Shown here: in pieces, positions 36,295-47,510 of the stretch
Numbering within the stretch: position 1 is the first letter of the stretch
How the letters are laid out: each line of letters starts with the position of its first letter
DNA from: Gentiana macrophylla
Taxonomy: Eukaryota; Streptophyta; Magnoliopsida; Gentianales; Gentianaceae
Assembly: GCA_026214975.1 (NCBI GenBank)
Contig: CM047806.1
Coordinates: forward strand, 101,510,239 to 101,574,238
DNA: 64,000 nucleotides
Direction: 5' to 3'
Program-made: the position numbers and the translations under genes
Notes under the pieces: model-generated
What the model saw: the letters and a program-made list of their open reading frames with translations, nothing else
Databases searched by the model: none
Told to the model about the DNA's origin: nothing

Positions 36295-37368
36295 TTACTC
36301 TGTCCCATTGTTATGAACAGCATTGACTTGATGAGCAGAGGGGGACTGAAATTGACATTGGCCAAACATGTGGCCAGTCTGACAGCAATTTTCGCAATAC
36401 ATAACCTGAGGGTTCTGCGGAAACGAAGGAGTCTGATTAATCGGGTTTGAAACTTGAGGACTTGCCATCTGCTTTTGCAGCATGGCTATCAAACTTTGAA
36501 CATTGACTTCCTCCACCTTGGGAGGAAGAGGCGCTTGGATGGCCTGATAGGATGGGGCATAGTTGTATTTGGCAATGTCTTCAAACAAAGGCCCATCCTT
36601 CATCAGTGTGTTTTTGAGGAAAGCCCCACCAGAAGAGCTGTTGACCATGCCTTTAGTAAGCTTGGTCACTCCACCGAAGAAAGTGTTTACTTGCCTTTCC
36701 TTTGGCAAACCATGGTGGGGACATTTTCTTAAAAGAGATTTAAACCTCTTCCAACATTCAAGAATGATTCATTCTCCTTCCGGTAGAAGGTAAAGATCTC
36801 ATTCGAGACAACGGGCATCTTTGAAGGAGGAAAATATTGACTTAGAAATTCTTTTTCAAGTCCGGCCCGAGTAGTGATGGATTCTCGAAGGAGAGAGTGA
36901 TACCACTCCACAGCCTCTCCTTTCGGAGAGAAAGGAAACAGCTTTAAGCTTGATCGCGTCCTCACTCACTCCTTGGATGCGGGTGGTACCGCATATCTCT
37001 AAGAACGCATGTAAGTGGGTATGTGGATTTTCAGATTGGTAGCCATGAAAAATTGATGCATGCTGCATCATCTGGATGAGTCCGGGCTTGAGTTCGAATG
37101 TGTGAGCTGTAATGGCGGGCAAGACTATAGCCGGGTTGATGGTGATCGCACTGGCATGGCGTGAGTCCGCCAACGTCACGCCGATCCTCTCCGCCACCAT
37201 TATTACTATTTCTTCGATCTCTTCTATCAACTTCCGCTCAATTTCTTGATCGGCTGGACTTCCTTCGTCCGAAGGATCGGTAAAACGAAGTTTCCGCCTA
37301 TTGGGTCGGACTATGGTCCGCCGAGGTCGTGAAAAGAGTAATGGCCCTTTCTGACTTCGAGTTTGCAT
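36295..37368 (-). pseudogene. gag of element C, Athila type
   Basis: The start MQTRSQKGPLLFSRPRR is chosen at the ATG at 37368. The capsid-like region has FELKPGLIQMMQHASIFHGY and NPHTHLHAFLEIC. After a frameshift near 36955 come LKLFPFSPKGEAVEWYHSL and FLSQYFPPSK. After another, LTKGMVNSSSGGAFL. One perfect zinc knuckle, CX2CX4HX4C, is at 36366-36396. B's gag keeps two knuckles, so C may have lost one. The product would package the RNA. Confidence 0.88.
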
Positions 37369-37465
37369 AAACCAAACCCAACTCAATTGAACAAAACCTA
37401 AAAACTACGAAATTAAAAACCTAAAAGAAAGTCAAAAACAAGATTATTTGAGAAAAAGGGGATCA

Positions 37466-37667
37466 GACGGGCGTCCAAATATTTGGACGGGCGTCCACCT
37501 AGAATTGGGACTGGACGGGCGTTTGGAGGTCCAAACGCTCGCCTGTCTTCAAATCTTGGACGGACGTCCAGAATCTATGGACGCTCGTCTAAGATGAAAA
37601 TTTGATACAGGTTTGAAAATTTTTTAGCGGACGGGCGTTCAGTAGTTTGGACGCTCGTCTGAGATGC
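37466..37667 (-). promoter_or_regulatory. GGACG-GG-CGTCC palindrome cluster in the leader of element C
   Basis: At least seven motifs of the type GGACGGGCGTCCA, ACGCTCGTCT or CGGACGTCCA lie between the primer site and gag. Each pair of arms can form a five-base stem. Equivalent clusters stand upstream of the LTR TATA box (26195-26365 and 38865-39020) and upstream of the ORF3 TATA box (30352-30513). Confidence 0.65.
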
Positions 37668-37830
37668 GGGACGAACAAGAAAAGAACAGAAAAGTTGAAA
37701 AACTTAAACCCTAACTCTTAAACCCTACTAATTGAACCTTAAAACCTAAAAAAAAGAACTAACTAAAACTAAACAGGATTAAAACACGAAAAATGTAAAA
37801 ATGAAAAACAAAAACTAGGCAACCGTCCGG

Positions 37831-37847
37831 TTCCCGCAACGGCGCCA
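37831..37847 (-). other. Primer-binding site of element C (tRNA-Asp-like)
   Basis: On the - strand TGGCGCCGTTGCGGGAA lies six bases inside the 5' LTR. It matches the tRNA-Asp complement in its first twelve bases. Element D has the identical site. Confidence 0.85.
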
Positions 37848-37853
37848 AAAACT

Positions 37854-39376
37854 TGTCACGGAATTTATTAACACAAAATAAACAAGTAATAAAACCGGTT
37901 AACCTCAAGTATAAGGATCGTAGTATGTAGAGGCTATGCCGGTCGATCTTACGGGGAACTCGATAGCCAGTGATTCCTAGTTTTTATTTATCTAACTATG
38001 TCACGATTATTAAACTAAAAGAAACAGAAAATAAACTAACAAGAATGTAAAGTCGACGGAAGAACAAGTTCTAAAGCCAGGAACACAGGTTGCGAACCAA
38101 TTAACTAAACTAAATCTAAATCTAATTATGCAATAAATCTAACTAAGCTAAACAATTCAAATTCAAGGGATTAAATCAAGTTATAACGGACGAACAAGCA
38201 GTTGATCCACCTATCCTATCAACATTCAATTCTAATTCGGATTACTTCGTGATCTCTACTCAAGTCGTGATTCACCTAATCGAAGGCATAAACTCCTACT
38301 CTCGTGAGACAAGTTCGTTTTTCTAATCTTTTATCTTTCGATGCTAAAGATTACGTCTTTCTAACCTAGGCGTGAAATCTTTCGATTTCTAATCTAAAAA
38401 ATCAATCTAATAACTTTCGTTTTATTTAGATCAAAGATCCAATCTTTTATCATGGTGATCTAAGGTTGACATGACTCTCATCATATAAACAATCATCAAA
38501 GCAAGCATCTTTCGATTAAACATGCAATAAAACATACAAAACATGATAAAAGAAACGAACTTGAAATAGAACTCACGAAATAATCACGAACTAGAAATCA
38601 ACTGTTGAATTGGACGGCTTCACAACGCTTGTTCAAAGAGGTTTAGCCTCTTAGCATCTTCTTGAAGGCTTGAATTTCTTGAATAAAATACATAAATTGA
38701 AAGATCTAATCTAGAGATTTAAAAGCATAAAATTTGATTAAAAACTAAGTAAAAACGCAGCACAGCTGCCCCTAGGTTTTTAGGGTTCGAATAATGTCGG
38801 ATTGTTGTTCTTGTGTGCAGAAATAGGCAGGTATTTATAGAGGATTAAGTCGGTTCTGGCTGAGTCGGCGGACGGACGAGCGTTCGTTCTGGTGGACGCT
38901 CGGTCACTTGCTTGAACTCTCCTCAGACGCTCGTTTGACCTCGCCAAACTCTCAATCACTCTTGGCACCTTGGGCGCTGCTTGAGACTTGAGACGCTCGT
39001 TTGATCTGACGAGCATGGACGTTCGCTCAACATGACTTGAATGCGATTTTTGCATGTTTATCTCTTTTTCTTCTCTCCACTCGATCATTATCTCTACCTT
39101 AAATATTTATAGCTCGAAATTTATCTCTTTTGATCATCATTTGAGCACAATAAACATACCTATAACACATGGAAAACATCGCAAACTGTAATAATATTCA
39201 AATAATCATATTTTAACCATGAAATCACATAAATACATCGATATTGCGATTAAGCCGTCAAAATATCGTTTGCTCAATATTTCATTATAAGACCTATTAT
39301 TATGCAAATTATACAATATAGAGGGAAAAACATCGTAAAATTTATCCTTATAATTCATAGATTTTCACCCTTAACA
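37854..39376 (-). repeat. 5' LTR of element C
   Basis: A 1523-bp LTR. The - strand TATA box (CTATAAATAC) is at 38830-38840, just downstream of the GGACG-type cluster at 38865-39020. The duplication ACTTC follows at 39377-39381. Confidence 0.95.
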
Positions 39377-39381
39377 ACTTC

Positions 39382-39533
39382 ACATTGCTCACAATCCAGT
39401 TATCATGAAAGAACAAAGCACATTGAGATCGACTAGAATGTTGTCAGAGACAAAGTCAAATCAATCTTGATCAAACTTATGTATGTTCATACGAAGGAAC
39501 AACTTGTTGATATTCTCACCAAGGCCTTGGATG
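39382..39533 (+). pseudogene. Copia pol fragment, part 2: RNase H C-terminal half
   Basis: It continues 24671-25195 after element C. HIAHNP comes first, then, one frame over, ERTKHIEID (about 39409-39435), VRDKV and KEQLVDILTKALD (about 39491-39531). These are the standard end of Copia RNase H. Element D cuts it in the codon after KAL. Confidence 0.9.
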
Positions 39534-41300
39534 TGATGACGGTCAAATTATACCCGTAAATGTCATCAATATTATCCTTAAATCGAGATTAATAATGTAT
39601 ATTTCATATTAAATCACATGTTTATATTTATTATTTAATGTTAAGTGATTATTAATATGATATTTTGTATTTAGCCGTTTTCATTATTAAAAGCCGATTT
39701 ATTGTGCGATAAATGCTGATTTTGTAGATCACGACAAATCGAGAGGATAAATGTCATTCAATCAATGGATCTCAAGATAATAGAGGAAGAAAATCGGAGC
39801 ATTAAATGAAAGATTAATCGATCAACACGAAAGCGCAAGATGGGAACAAGATAGACAAGAGAAACGCTTAACACGCAGTAAGAAGGCTCGGTCGACCGAG
39901 CTTGTCCGATTCGGTCGACCGAGTATGTCGGCTCGGTCACTTTTCGGATTTTTTCGTATTTACCTTCTAGATCCTTCATAAGTCGGCAGAAACCCCTATA
40001 TAAGCAGCAGCTACGAGAAATTGTAATATACACCTTGAATACCTTAGAATATCATTCAATAAAATCACTCTATTCATATCTTGATTCAATGTAGTTTATT
40101 GAGGGTGTTTCCAGCAATTTAAGGGCTGCATTATGTAAGCCTTTATTTTCTGTTTCTTTTCTTTTAAGTAATTAATCCCTCCCAATTATGCTTTATCGTT
40201 TGAGTTAATTAATCATAGCTAGATGATGTAGATCTAGGCTATGACGTTAGGGATGTGGCGACTCATTGTCTATGGGGATCCCATAACCTACGTCGTACAC
40301 TTAGTTTCTATCCATGAATCTGCATTGTTTAATTAATGCGTATCTATGTTAGTTTATATGAATGCTTTACGAATTACTGTTTAATCCGTTGTGTATGATG
40401 AAACGCTGAGAGATACGTTCAGGGATGTAATCGGGAAAAAGACCATTCGGTCGACCGAGCCCACTATTCGGCCCCACCGAGCCACTGCTTTCATCCGTTA
40501 AATAGCCATGTCTTTATGGTTAGGTTAACTTAATAGAATTTATTATCTCAAGAGGGTATGGCTATGGCTACGTTACTCGCTTAGTTTAATTAAAACGTGT
40601 AAGAAGGAAATACCGATATAAAACTCTTGGGTAGGCTCATGAATTGATCTTCGGACGTTCAATGCATTATCTCAGGTAGGTTTATATTTGGGAATTGCAT
40701 GCACCGCTTATACGTCGTCGTAGATTAGCATGAGACTATAACTTGGTAATTGCTAGTTGGACGAGAGCTTGAGTGATCGTTTAGAAGTACGCCTAACCAT
40801 AGGAATGTTGCCTGGACGAGGTGTACGGTTAATATCGGCATCCTTAGAGTCGTAAATAGCGTGTGAGTTATATGAGATGGAGGCACCAAAAGGCGAAGTC
40901 ACGTAACAATACCACAGTTGATCTAGTGACCTACCGGTGCTACATCAAGTTAAAGAGGATGACTCCGTAGCCAATCTAAAATAGATACAAACGGATTGAC
41001 ATTAATAAGTTCGATTTATTATATAAATTATCTGAGGTCCAAACGATAAAGACTATAATTGGGGTGGTTAATTACGTTGTGTCGAGTCGTGTCTTTACTT
41101 TTCTTGTTTTATGTTGGTCGTAGACCGCCTTTATGTCCTTGATATGTATAATTAATTGTTTGTATATAAGATGATCCACAATTGGTTCCTCGTGGGATCG
41201 ACCTTGATTCACTATATACTATACTACGATGGGCCTAGTCCTCTTGCTAGTATTGGTTTATGGTGGTCGAGTATATTATAACTGATTGACCACGTTATCA
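39534..41300 (+). repeat. 5' LTR of element D
   Basis: A 1767-bp LTR with a TATA box in CCCTATATAAGC (39993-40004). Upstream are two CTCGGTCGACCGAG-type palindromes (39887-39900 and 39910-39923), and a third lies downstream at 40446-40459. It differs from the 3' LTR by many short indels at CAG/CTG sites. Confidence 0.95.
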
Positions 41301-41306
41301 AGTTTT

Positions 41307-41323
41307 TGGCGCCGTTGCGGGAA
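41307..41323 (+). other. Primer-binding site of element D (tRNA-Asp-like)
   Basis: TGGCGCCGTTGCGGGAA lies six bases after the LTR and is identical to the site in element C. Confidence 0.85.
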
Positions 41324-44263
41324 CCAACGGTCAATTTTATATATAAATAATTTTCTTATACATGTCAAGTTTTCTGTTTTAGAGTCTGTTTTTGAGTCCC
41401 TCTGGTTGTCTGCTATGTGTAAAAATTCGAATCTGGAACAACTGGTTTCGTTCAGTAGATCGCCTCTCGTTGCCGCCGAGCCTGGTTCTATTTTCTGACT
41501 TCGTGTGTCTGCTTTATCTCCGTATGTTTAATCCGTGAGTCTGATAGTAGCATGGGAAACCATGTTAAAATCGATCTATGGCTTGTTTGTTTTTGTTTTC
41601 TTCTCGCTTTGCGAAACCAGAGAAACAATAATCCAAGTCGATAATTTTCAAGGTGCCTGAAAAATAACCCAACAACATGTGGAGCTACGAATCTACAATG
41701 GGAAAAGCGATGGAAGAAATACCATTAAAGCACCAAGATGGCTCCAAAAAAAAATACATATTTTAAGGCTTAAATTCTTCGTGGTACAATGTTGAAGGCA
41801 AGGTACTACCTTTTTTTGCTTATGTTTTACTACCTTTTGGTTTTTTATGGAGCATAGTTAGCCTATACATGGACCTTAGTATGAATCTTAGCCCGGAGTT
41901 GGTTTGTAAGATTACTTCTATTAGTGTGTTCTGCCCCCAAATCTGTCTCATCTAGAGGGTGTAAGGAAACATGTAGTCGTTGAAAGGAAGCAGTGAATAA
42001 AGAGTTCCTCGTAGTTCTGTTAAAATCTCATTGTCCTATGCATGAGATTGCTTCCACTGGCCAGGGGAGCAACAAATTGTGTAGTTTAAGCATTCACAAT
42101 CTAAAGAAGACGCTGAGTTTTGAGAGAACACCATCTTACGCTTTCGTTGAGTTTTATGGTGATGGCTTCTCGGTGAACCCACCTTAAATGAAAGCGAGAT
42201 TACGCTTTGGGTGGCAATTTAGAAATCGGAGACTCTTAGTACATGGGTTCGAAATGGTCTAACCATGGTCAAGCGAGTTCAACCGAGCTTCGCTCAATCT
42301 ACTCCCTCCACGTGTGATGTACGCTTCTGCCAGCTTCAACAAGACTTAGCATAGCCGATAAGCCTTCGGGCTAAACGGGGCTTATCTTGACGGATTGGCC
42401 TGAACTGTCACATATGTTCCAACGAATAAGACGGCGTAGGCTTGCCTACATAACCGAACTTATTCGGAGTACTTTGATTCATTGTTTCTTATTGTCAAGG
42501 CCAAAACCGTAATTAGTAACCGTAATTTTAACCTAGTTTCTTAGAATTCACTAATTCCCAAAACGAGCCGAGGTAAGAGCTTTGGATAAATGGTATGGAT
42601 AAATGTCGCTTTCCTAGGTCTCACAACCAAGGAAGGGTATTAATCCGCAAATAAATGACAAGCCCACCTCTTATAGTGCGCAGTGGGGTAAAAGTCCAAG
42701 AACCAAGAATGATAATCGACAAGGATAACTTTTGGAAAGTCGAGCTGAGGACTTTTAAACTCAGAACTACTTCTTTAAAACCCTTAGGATTTCTTTTTAG
42801 GATTTTAGGTATTGTTTTCTTTGAGTCCAATAAGAGTAACGTGACATATGTTGAGGTTTTTTATTTTGCCGTGTTCTGATGGCCATTGGGCTAAGGATGT
42901 GCAAAACTTTTTTACTCGATATAGGCCACGTGAAATAGAGTTCCGTAGGAGAGTCGAGAAATTTCTAAAGAAAAGCAAATTTAGCAATCAATCTTAAGAT
43001 GGAAGCATTAAGAGAGCTTGAGAATTACTGAAAATGTAACAGAGAATGATTGGTGCGAACAAGAACAATTTTGGTCAACTTCCAAAATCTTTTAGAATGC
43101 TGATCCAAGTGAAAATCCAAAGTGATGTGCAATTCATTCTGCAACTATCCTTATCTTTCCCTTTACACTTTTTCACCTTCAAACTTTTCGATCCTCTCAC
43201 CAATCTTCCCCAACAGTTCACATTTCTATCCATTCTTTCATCGCCTCTCTTTCTTTCCATCCGTTTCACCCTCCCACCCAATCTCAATGCCTTAACCATT
43301 TTCAACCCACCCATAAACACAATTTCTTACCCACCATTTATCTTTTCTTCCCAACCTTATGTGTATCTTTTTCTAAACCCATCATGCTCTCAACCTCCAT
43401 TTTGTTTACAAAATACCTTTGTGTTGCGGAATTTGAAATATTGCTCTGCTTTAATGATTATCTTTTATCATTTTGATTTTCATGATCCTAGTTGGGGGAA
43501 GTGTAGCTCTGACCCTGGCTAGATTTTAATGGTTTTTGGTTCGATCACATACGACTTATCTTTCTACTGGAAGTTTTAAATTTCACACTTTTCCGACTAT
43601 TCCGGCATTTCTAGATGATAAGTTTTGTTCTACATTATCACACCGATCCGACCTTGTTGATGACGGTTATGACTTTTACGTGATACATTGGGTTATTAGT
43701 AATTTCGAGGAGTAGCTACATCTCCCTAAGTTGTTGATATCCAATGCAGGCGAGAAGTTTATGCGTTAAGTGTTTGATTTTATCTTTAGCCAATAGGTCG
43801 CATTCAATCTGTTATCCTTTCCCAAGTTTCTCTTTTATACTGGACTGAATACATAGTGAGACAGTCCACCTCGTGTTTTCCCACATGGGGTTATGCTTTT
43901 TGATCTTTGTCTTATCCACCCGGTTTTTAGATGAAGACCACCATCTTTAGTTGCTTGTTTATTTTTCTTTCTATTTAGTATTTTTCTTTTTGGTTTCCCT
44001 TGTCATTGGTTGTATAAAATAAAGTGGCTTAAATTGTTTTTAGGTATTTATACCTCATTACTGCCACAGTATTCTATAACTTCCATAGACATGGTGTTAT
44101 TAACGGTTTCGTGGAGTTTGTCTGCTTATACAGGTTTTCACTTGCTTCTCCACAACGTGCTGACATTTACTCTGATACTTTTCCTTTACTTGGACCCGTT
44201 CCAGAGCTAAGTCTTTTTCTTAATTTCTCATTTATTTTTGTCATTGGGGACAATGCCATGTTT
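41324..44263 (+). other. Non-coding core of element D
   Basis: Short open frames here (for example 43046-43522 and 42655-42879) show no retroelement domain and no coherent frame across them. A C/T-rich stretch lies at 43130-43400. I see nothing I can name. It may be eroded gag and leader sequence. Confidence 0.55.
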
Positions 44264-45206
44264 AAGTGGGGGGTAGGAGACTTAGCTATGATGTGTTATA
44301 TAATTGAAAATTGAATGAAACGGCACATGATTGAAAAATTGAATAAATATCATATTATTTATCTCGTACCCTTAGAATTGTGAGTTCCTAGCTAAGAATT
44401 GATAGGAAAGGAACCAAGTTTCATGAGTACGTGATCATTTTATACTTATGTTAAGTAAATTTAAGGATATTCATGCCCGTTGTTGCAAGTAGTTATTTAT
44501 TATTCAATTACTCAATCAGAATCGAGTATACCGCATTTAATTATAATAATCGATTTAAAATATTGTGTACATTGCATAGATGATTGGTTATGTAGACTTA
44601 GTGTCGATACTTATTGGTGATGTATTACGATATTCTTGCCAACAAAAGCGAGTAATAAGCTTGAGACGTGTGTGTTTTAGCAAAATGTTAGACACTGGGC
44701 TTGTAGTAACATTACCAAAGTAGCCCAGCTTGTGGTAATATTCGATGCTATATTTGATCTAAGATAGGGGATACTTTAAAAGTTTTCTTCCTTGAGATTA
44801 ATAGTATTTGAAAAATATGAAGATATGAAAAGAATATTCAACTCTTTAAGAGGCTTTGAGTAGTACTCGGTCTCCAAGTCCAAAACCCTATAGATACGCT
44901 CTTGCTTATTGCTCTAGTGCTTCAAAAATTTAAAGGCTTGAGGAGTATGAATGCTGAGGTTGGTAGGTTGAGATTGCGAAGTTAGCATAAACTCTGATCT
45001 TGCCACGAATATATAAAACTAAATGCACATGCACACATCACTTCAATTCATAGTAAGTAGTGAATAATGGATATCTTATGAGCATGACTAGTATGAGTTG
45101 ACTTGAGTCTCTTGTGTAAGTATGATTTGACCATAGAAAATGTTGTCTTGGGGAATGACTTATTGTTGCTTTGTTCGGGACGATCAAAGTCTAAGTGGGG
45201 GGTAGT
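44264..45206 (+). promoter_or_regulatory. Conserved 3' block of element D between two polypurine tracts
   Basis: AAGTGGGGGGTAGGAGA (44264-44280) and the terminal AAGTGGGGGGTAGT (45193-45206) bracket about 0.9 kb of non-coding DNA. TGTTCGGGACGATCA (45172-45186) is a decayed form of the hairpin seen in B and C at the same place. Confidence 0.7.
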
Positions 45207-46965
45207 TGATGACGGTCAAATTATACCCGTAAATGTCATCTATATTATCCTTAAATCGAGATTAATAATGTATATTTCATATTAAATCACATGTTTATAT
45301 TTATTATTTAATGTTAAGTGATTATTAATATGATATTTTGTATTTAGCCGTTTTCATTATTAAAAGCCGATTTATTGTGCGATAAATGCTGATTTTGTAG
45401 ATCACGACAAATCGAGAGGATAAATGTCATTCAATCAATGGATCTCAAGATAATAGAGGAAGAAAATCGGAGCATTAAATGAAAGATTAATCAGATCAAC
45501 ACGAAAGCGTGCAGTGGGGAACAAGATAGACAAGAGAAACGTTTAACACGTGCAGAAGAAGGCTCGGTCGACCGAGCCTGTCCATTCGGTCGACCGAGTA
45601 TGTCGGCTCGGTCACTTTTCGGATTTTTTCGTATTTACCTTCTAGATCCTTCATAAGTCGGCAGAAACCCCTATATAAGCAGCAGCTACGAGAAATTGTA
45701 ATATACACCTTGAATACCTTAGAATATCATTCAATAAAATCACTCTATTCATATCTTGATTCAATGTAGTTTATTGAGGGTGTTTCCAGCAATTTAAGGG
45801 CTGCATTATGTAAGCCTTTATTTTCTGTTTCTTTTCTTTTAAGTAATTAATCCCTCCCAATTATGCTTTATCGTTTGAGTTAATTAATCATAGCTAGATG
45901 ATGTAGATCTAGGCTATGACGTTAGGGATGTGGCGACTCCTTGTCTATGGGGATCCCATAACCTACGTCGTACACTTAGTTTCTATCCATGAATCTGCAT
46001 TGTTTAATTAATGCGTATCTATGTTAGTTTATATGAATGCTTTACAATTCTTCGCTTAATCCGTTGTGTATGATGAAACGCCGAGAGATACGTTCGGGGA
46101 TGTAATCTGGGGAAAAGACCATTCGGTCGACCGAGCCCACTATTCGGCCGACCGAGCCCTGCTTTCATCCGTTAAATAGCCATGTCTTTATGGTTAGGTT
46201 AACTTAATAGAATTTATTATCTCGGTAGGTATGGCTATGGCTCGTTACTCGCTTAGTTTAATTAAAACGTGTAAGAAGGAAATACCGATATAAAACTCTT
46301 AGGTAGGCTCATGAATTGATCTTGGACGTTCGGCGTTATCTAGGTAGGTTTATATTTGGGAATTGCATGCACCGCTTATACGTCGTCGTAGATTAGCATG
46401 AGACTATAACTTGGTAATTGCTAGTTGGACGAGAGCTTGAGTGATCGTTTAGGAAGTACGCCTAACCATAGGAATGTTGCCTGGACGAGGTGTACGGTTA
46501 ATATCGGCATCCTTAGAGTCGTAAGCGTGTGAGTTATATGAGATGGAGGCACCAAAAGGCGAAGTCACGTAACAATACCACGGTGATCTAGTGACTACCG
46601 GTGCTACATCAAGTTAAAGAGGATGACTCCGTAGCCAATCTAAAATAGATACAAACGGATTGACAATTTAATAAGTTCAGTTTATTATATAAATTATCTA
46701 GGTCCAAACGATAAAGACTATAATTGGGGTGGTTAATTACGTTGTGTCGAGTCGTGTCTTTACTTTTCTTGTTTTATGTTGGTCGTAGACCGCCTTTATG
46801 TCCTTGATATGTATAATTAATTGTTTGTATATAAGATGATCCACAATTGGTTCCCTGTGGGATCGACCTTGATTCACTATAGCTATACTACGATGGGCCT
46901 AGTCCTCTTGCTAGTATTGGTTTATGGTGGTCGAGTATATTATAACCTGATTGACCACGTTATCA
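45207..46965 (+). repeat. 3' LTR of element D
   Basis: A 1759-bp LTR with a TATA box at about 45669-45680 and GGTCGACC palindromes near 45565 and 45585, plus one near 46123. The duplication GGATG follows. Confidence 0.95.
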
Positions 46966-46970
46966 GGATG

Positions 46971-47103
46971 CGCCCAGTTTTTGTTATTTGCTGGATAAGC
47001 TAGAAAAATCCAAAATTATCCAACCAAGATATTGTGGATAAAGGATTGTTGGAGAAAGGAGGATGTGCAAGTTGATTCATTCACTATTCTCAGCTTGAGG
47101 GGG
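46971..47103 (+). pseudogene. Copia pol fragment, part 3: pol end and polypurine tract
   Basis: The frame resumes after element D with APSFCYLLDKLEKSKI and stops at 47039-47041. The tract AGCTTGAGGGGG (47092-47103) is the usual Copia PPT before a 3' LTR. The Copia element is therefore in + orientation. Only its last few hundred codons remain. Confidence 0.82.
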
Positions 47104-47430
47104 TATTACAATATATGGATAAATAAGTGTTTGATGGAAGATGATGTGCACACACTTATAATCCAGAACAGTCAGCTGAGAGGGTTCAGATGTGCTGATG
47201 TGCTGAGTTGAAGAGTTCAGCTGAGATGACAGATTTCAACTGAGTTAAGTAGACAGACTTCAGCAGAGCGTAAGAATGTAAAGCTAAGTTTAAGTCCACT
47301 TAGTCAATTTTCTGTTATAACTGTTTTGTAACTTCTTTTAATTGTTTTCTTGAATAGTATCATACATAAATACTTCATCATCACTCTCTATCGTAACTCA
47401 CCTTGTTCACTTTTTTGATTAATCATAATT

Positions 47431-47433
<3 letters not shown>
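47104..47433 (+). repeat. Possible 3' LTR of the Copia fragment (incomplete)
   Basis: The sequence after the PPT has the style of a short Copia LTR (AAATACTTCATCATC near 47370). The terminus TATTACAA is atypical and the right end is lost in a (TA)n tract. No partner LTR was found in the window. Confidence 0.4.
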
Positions 47434-47495
<62 letters not shown>

Positions 47496-47510
47496 GTGTG
47501 TGTGTGTGTT
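47434..47510. repeat. (TA)n(TG)n microsatellite
   Basis: About 60 bases of TA are followed by about 15 bases of TG. Confidence 0.95.

Larger units (their letters stand above)
25196..39376 (-). mobile_element. Athila-like Ty3/gypsy LTR retrotransposon C with an extra third ORF
   Basis: LTRs at 25196-26716 and 37854-39376 (about 1.52 kb) have termini TGTCACGG and CTTAACA and the flanking duplication ACTTC (25191-25195 and 39377-39381). The primer site lies inside the right LTR and the purine tract inside the left, so transcription runs right to left. The order is gag, protease, RT, RNase H, integrase, a small ORF, a leader with its own TATA box, ORF3, a conserved 3' block. B is a relative: their RT and integrase wording and 3' blocks match. 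The extra 3' coding region of about 3 kb is present only in C. All genes are broken. Confidence 0.96.
39534..46965 (+). mobile_element. Non-autonomous LTR retrotransposon D (Athila-related)
   Basis: LTRs at 39534-41300 and 45207-46965 (about 1.76 kb) have termini TGATGACGG and CGTTATCA, with the duplication GGATG (39529-39533 and 46966-46970). The interior is only 3.9 kb and shows no gag or pol motif on either strand. It shares with B and C the Asp-type primer site, the internal polypurine tract, the pre-PPT hairpin region and the terminal tract. It would need proteins from an autonomous relative to move. Confidence 0.94.

Noticed and set aside
43046..43522. A 158-codon open frame in element D considered as gag
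   Set aside because: No capsid or zinc-knuckle pattern is present. It is a C/T-rich low-complexity translation with no support from neighbouring frames.
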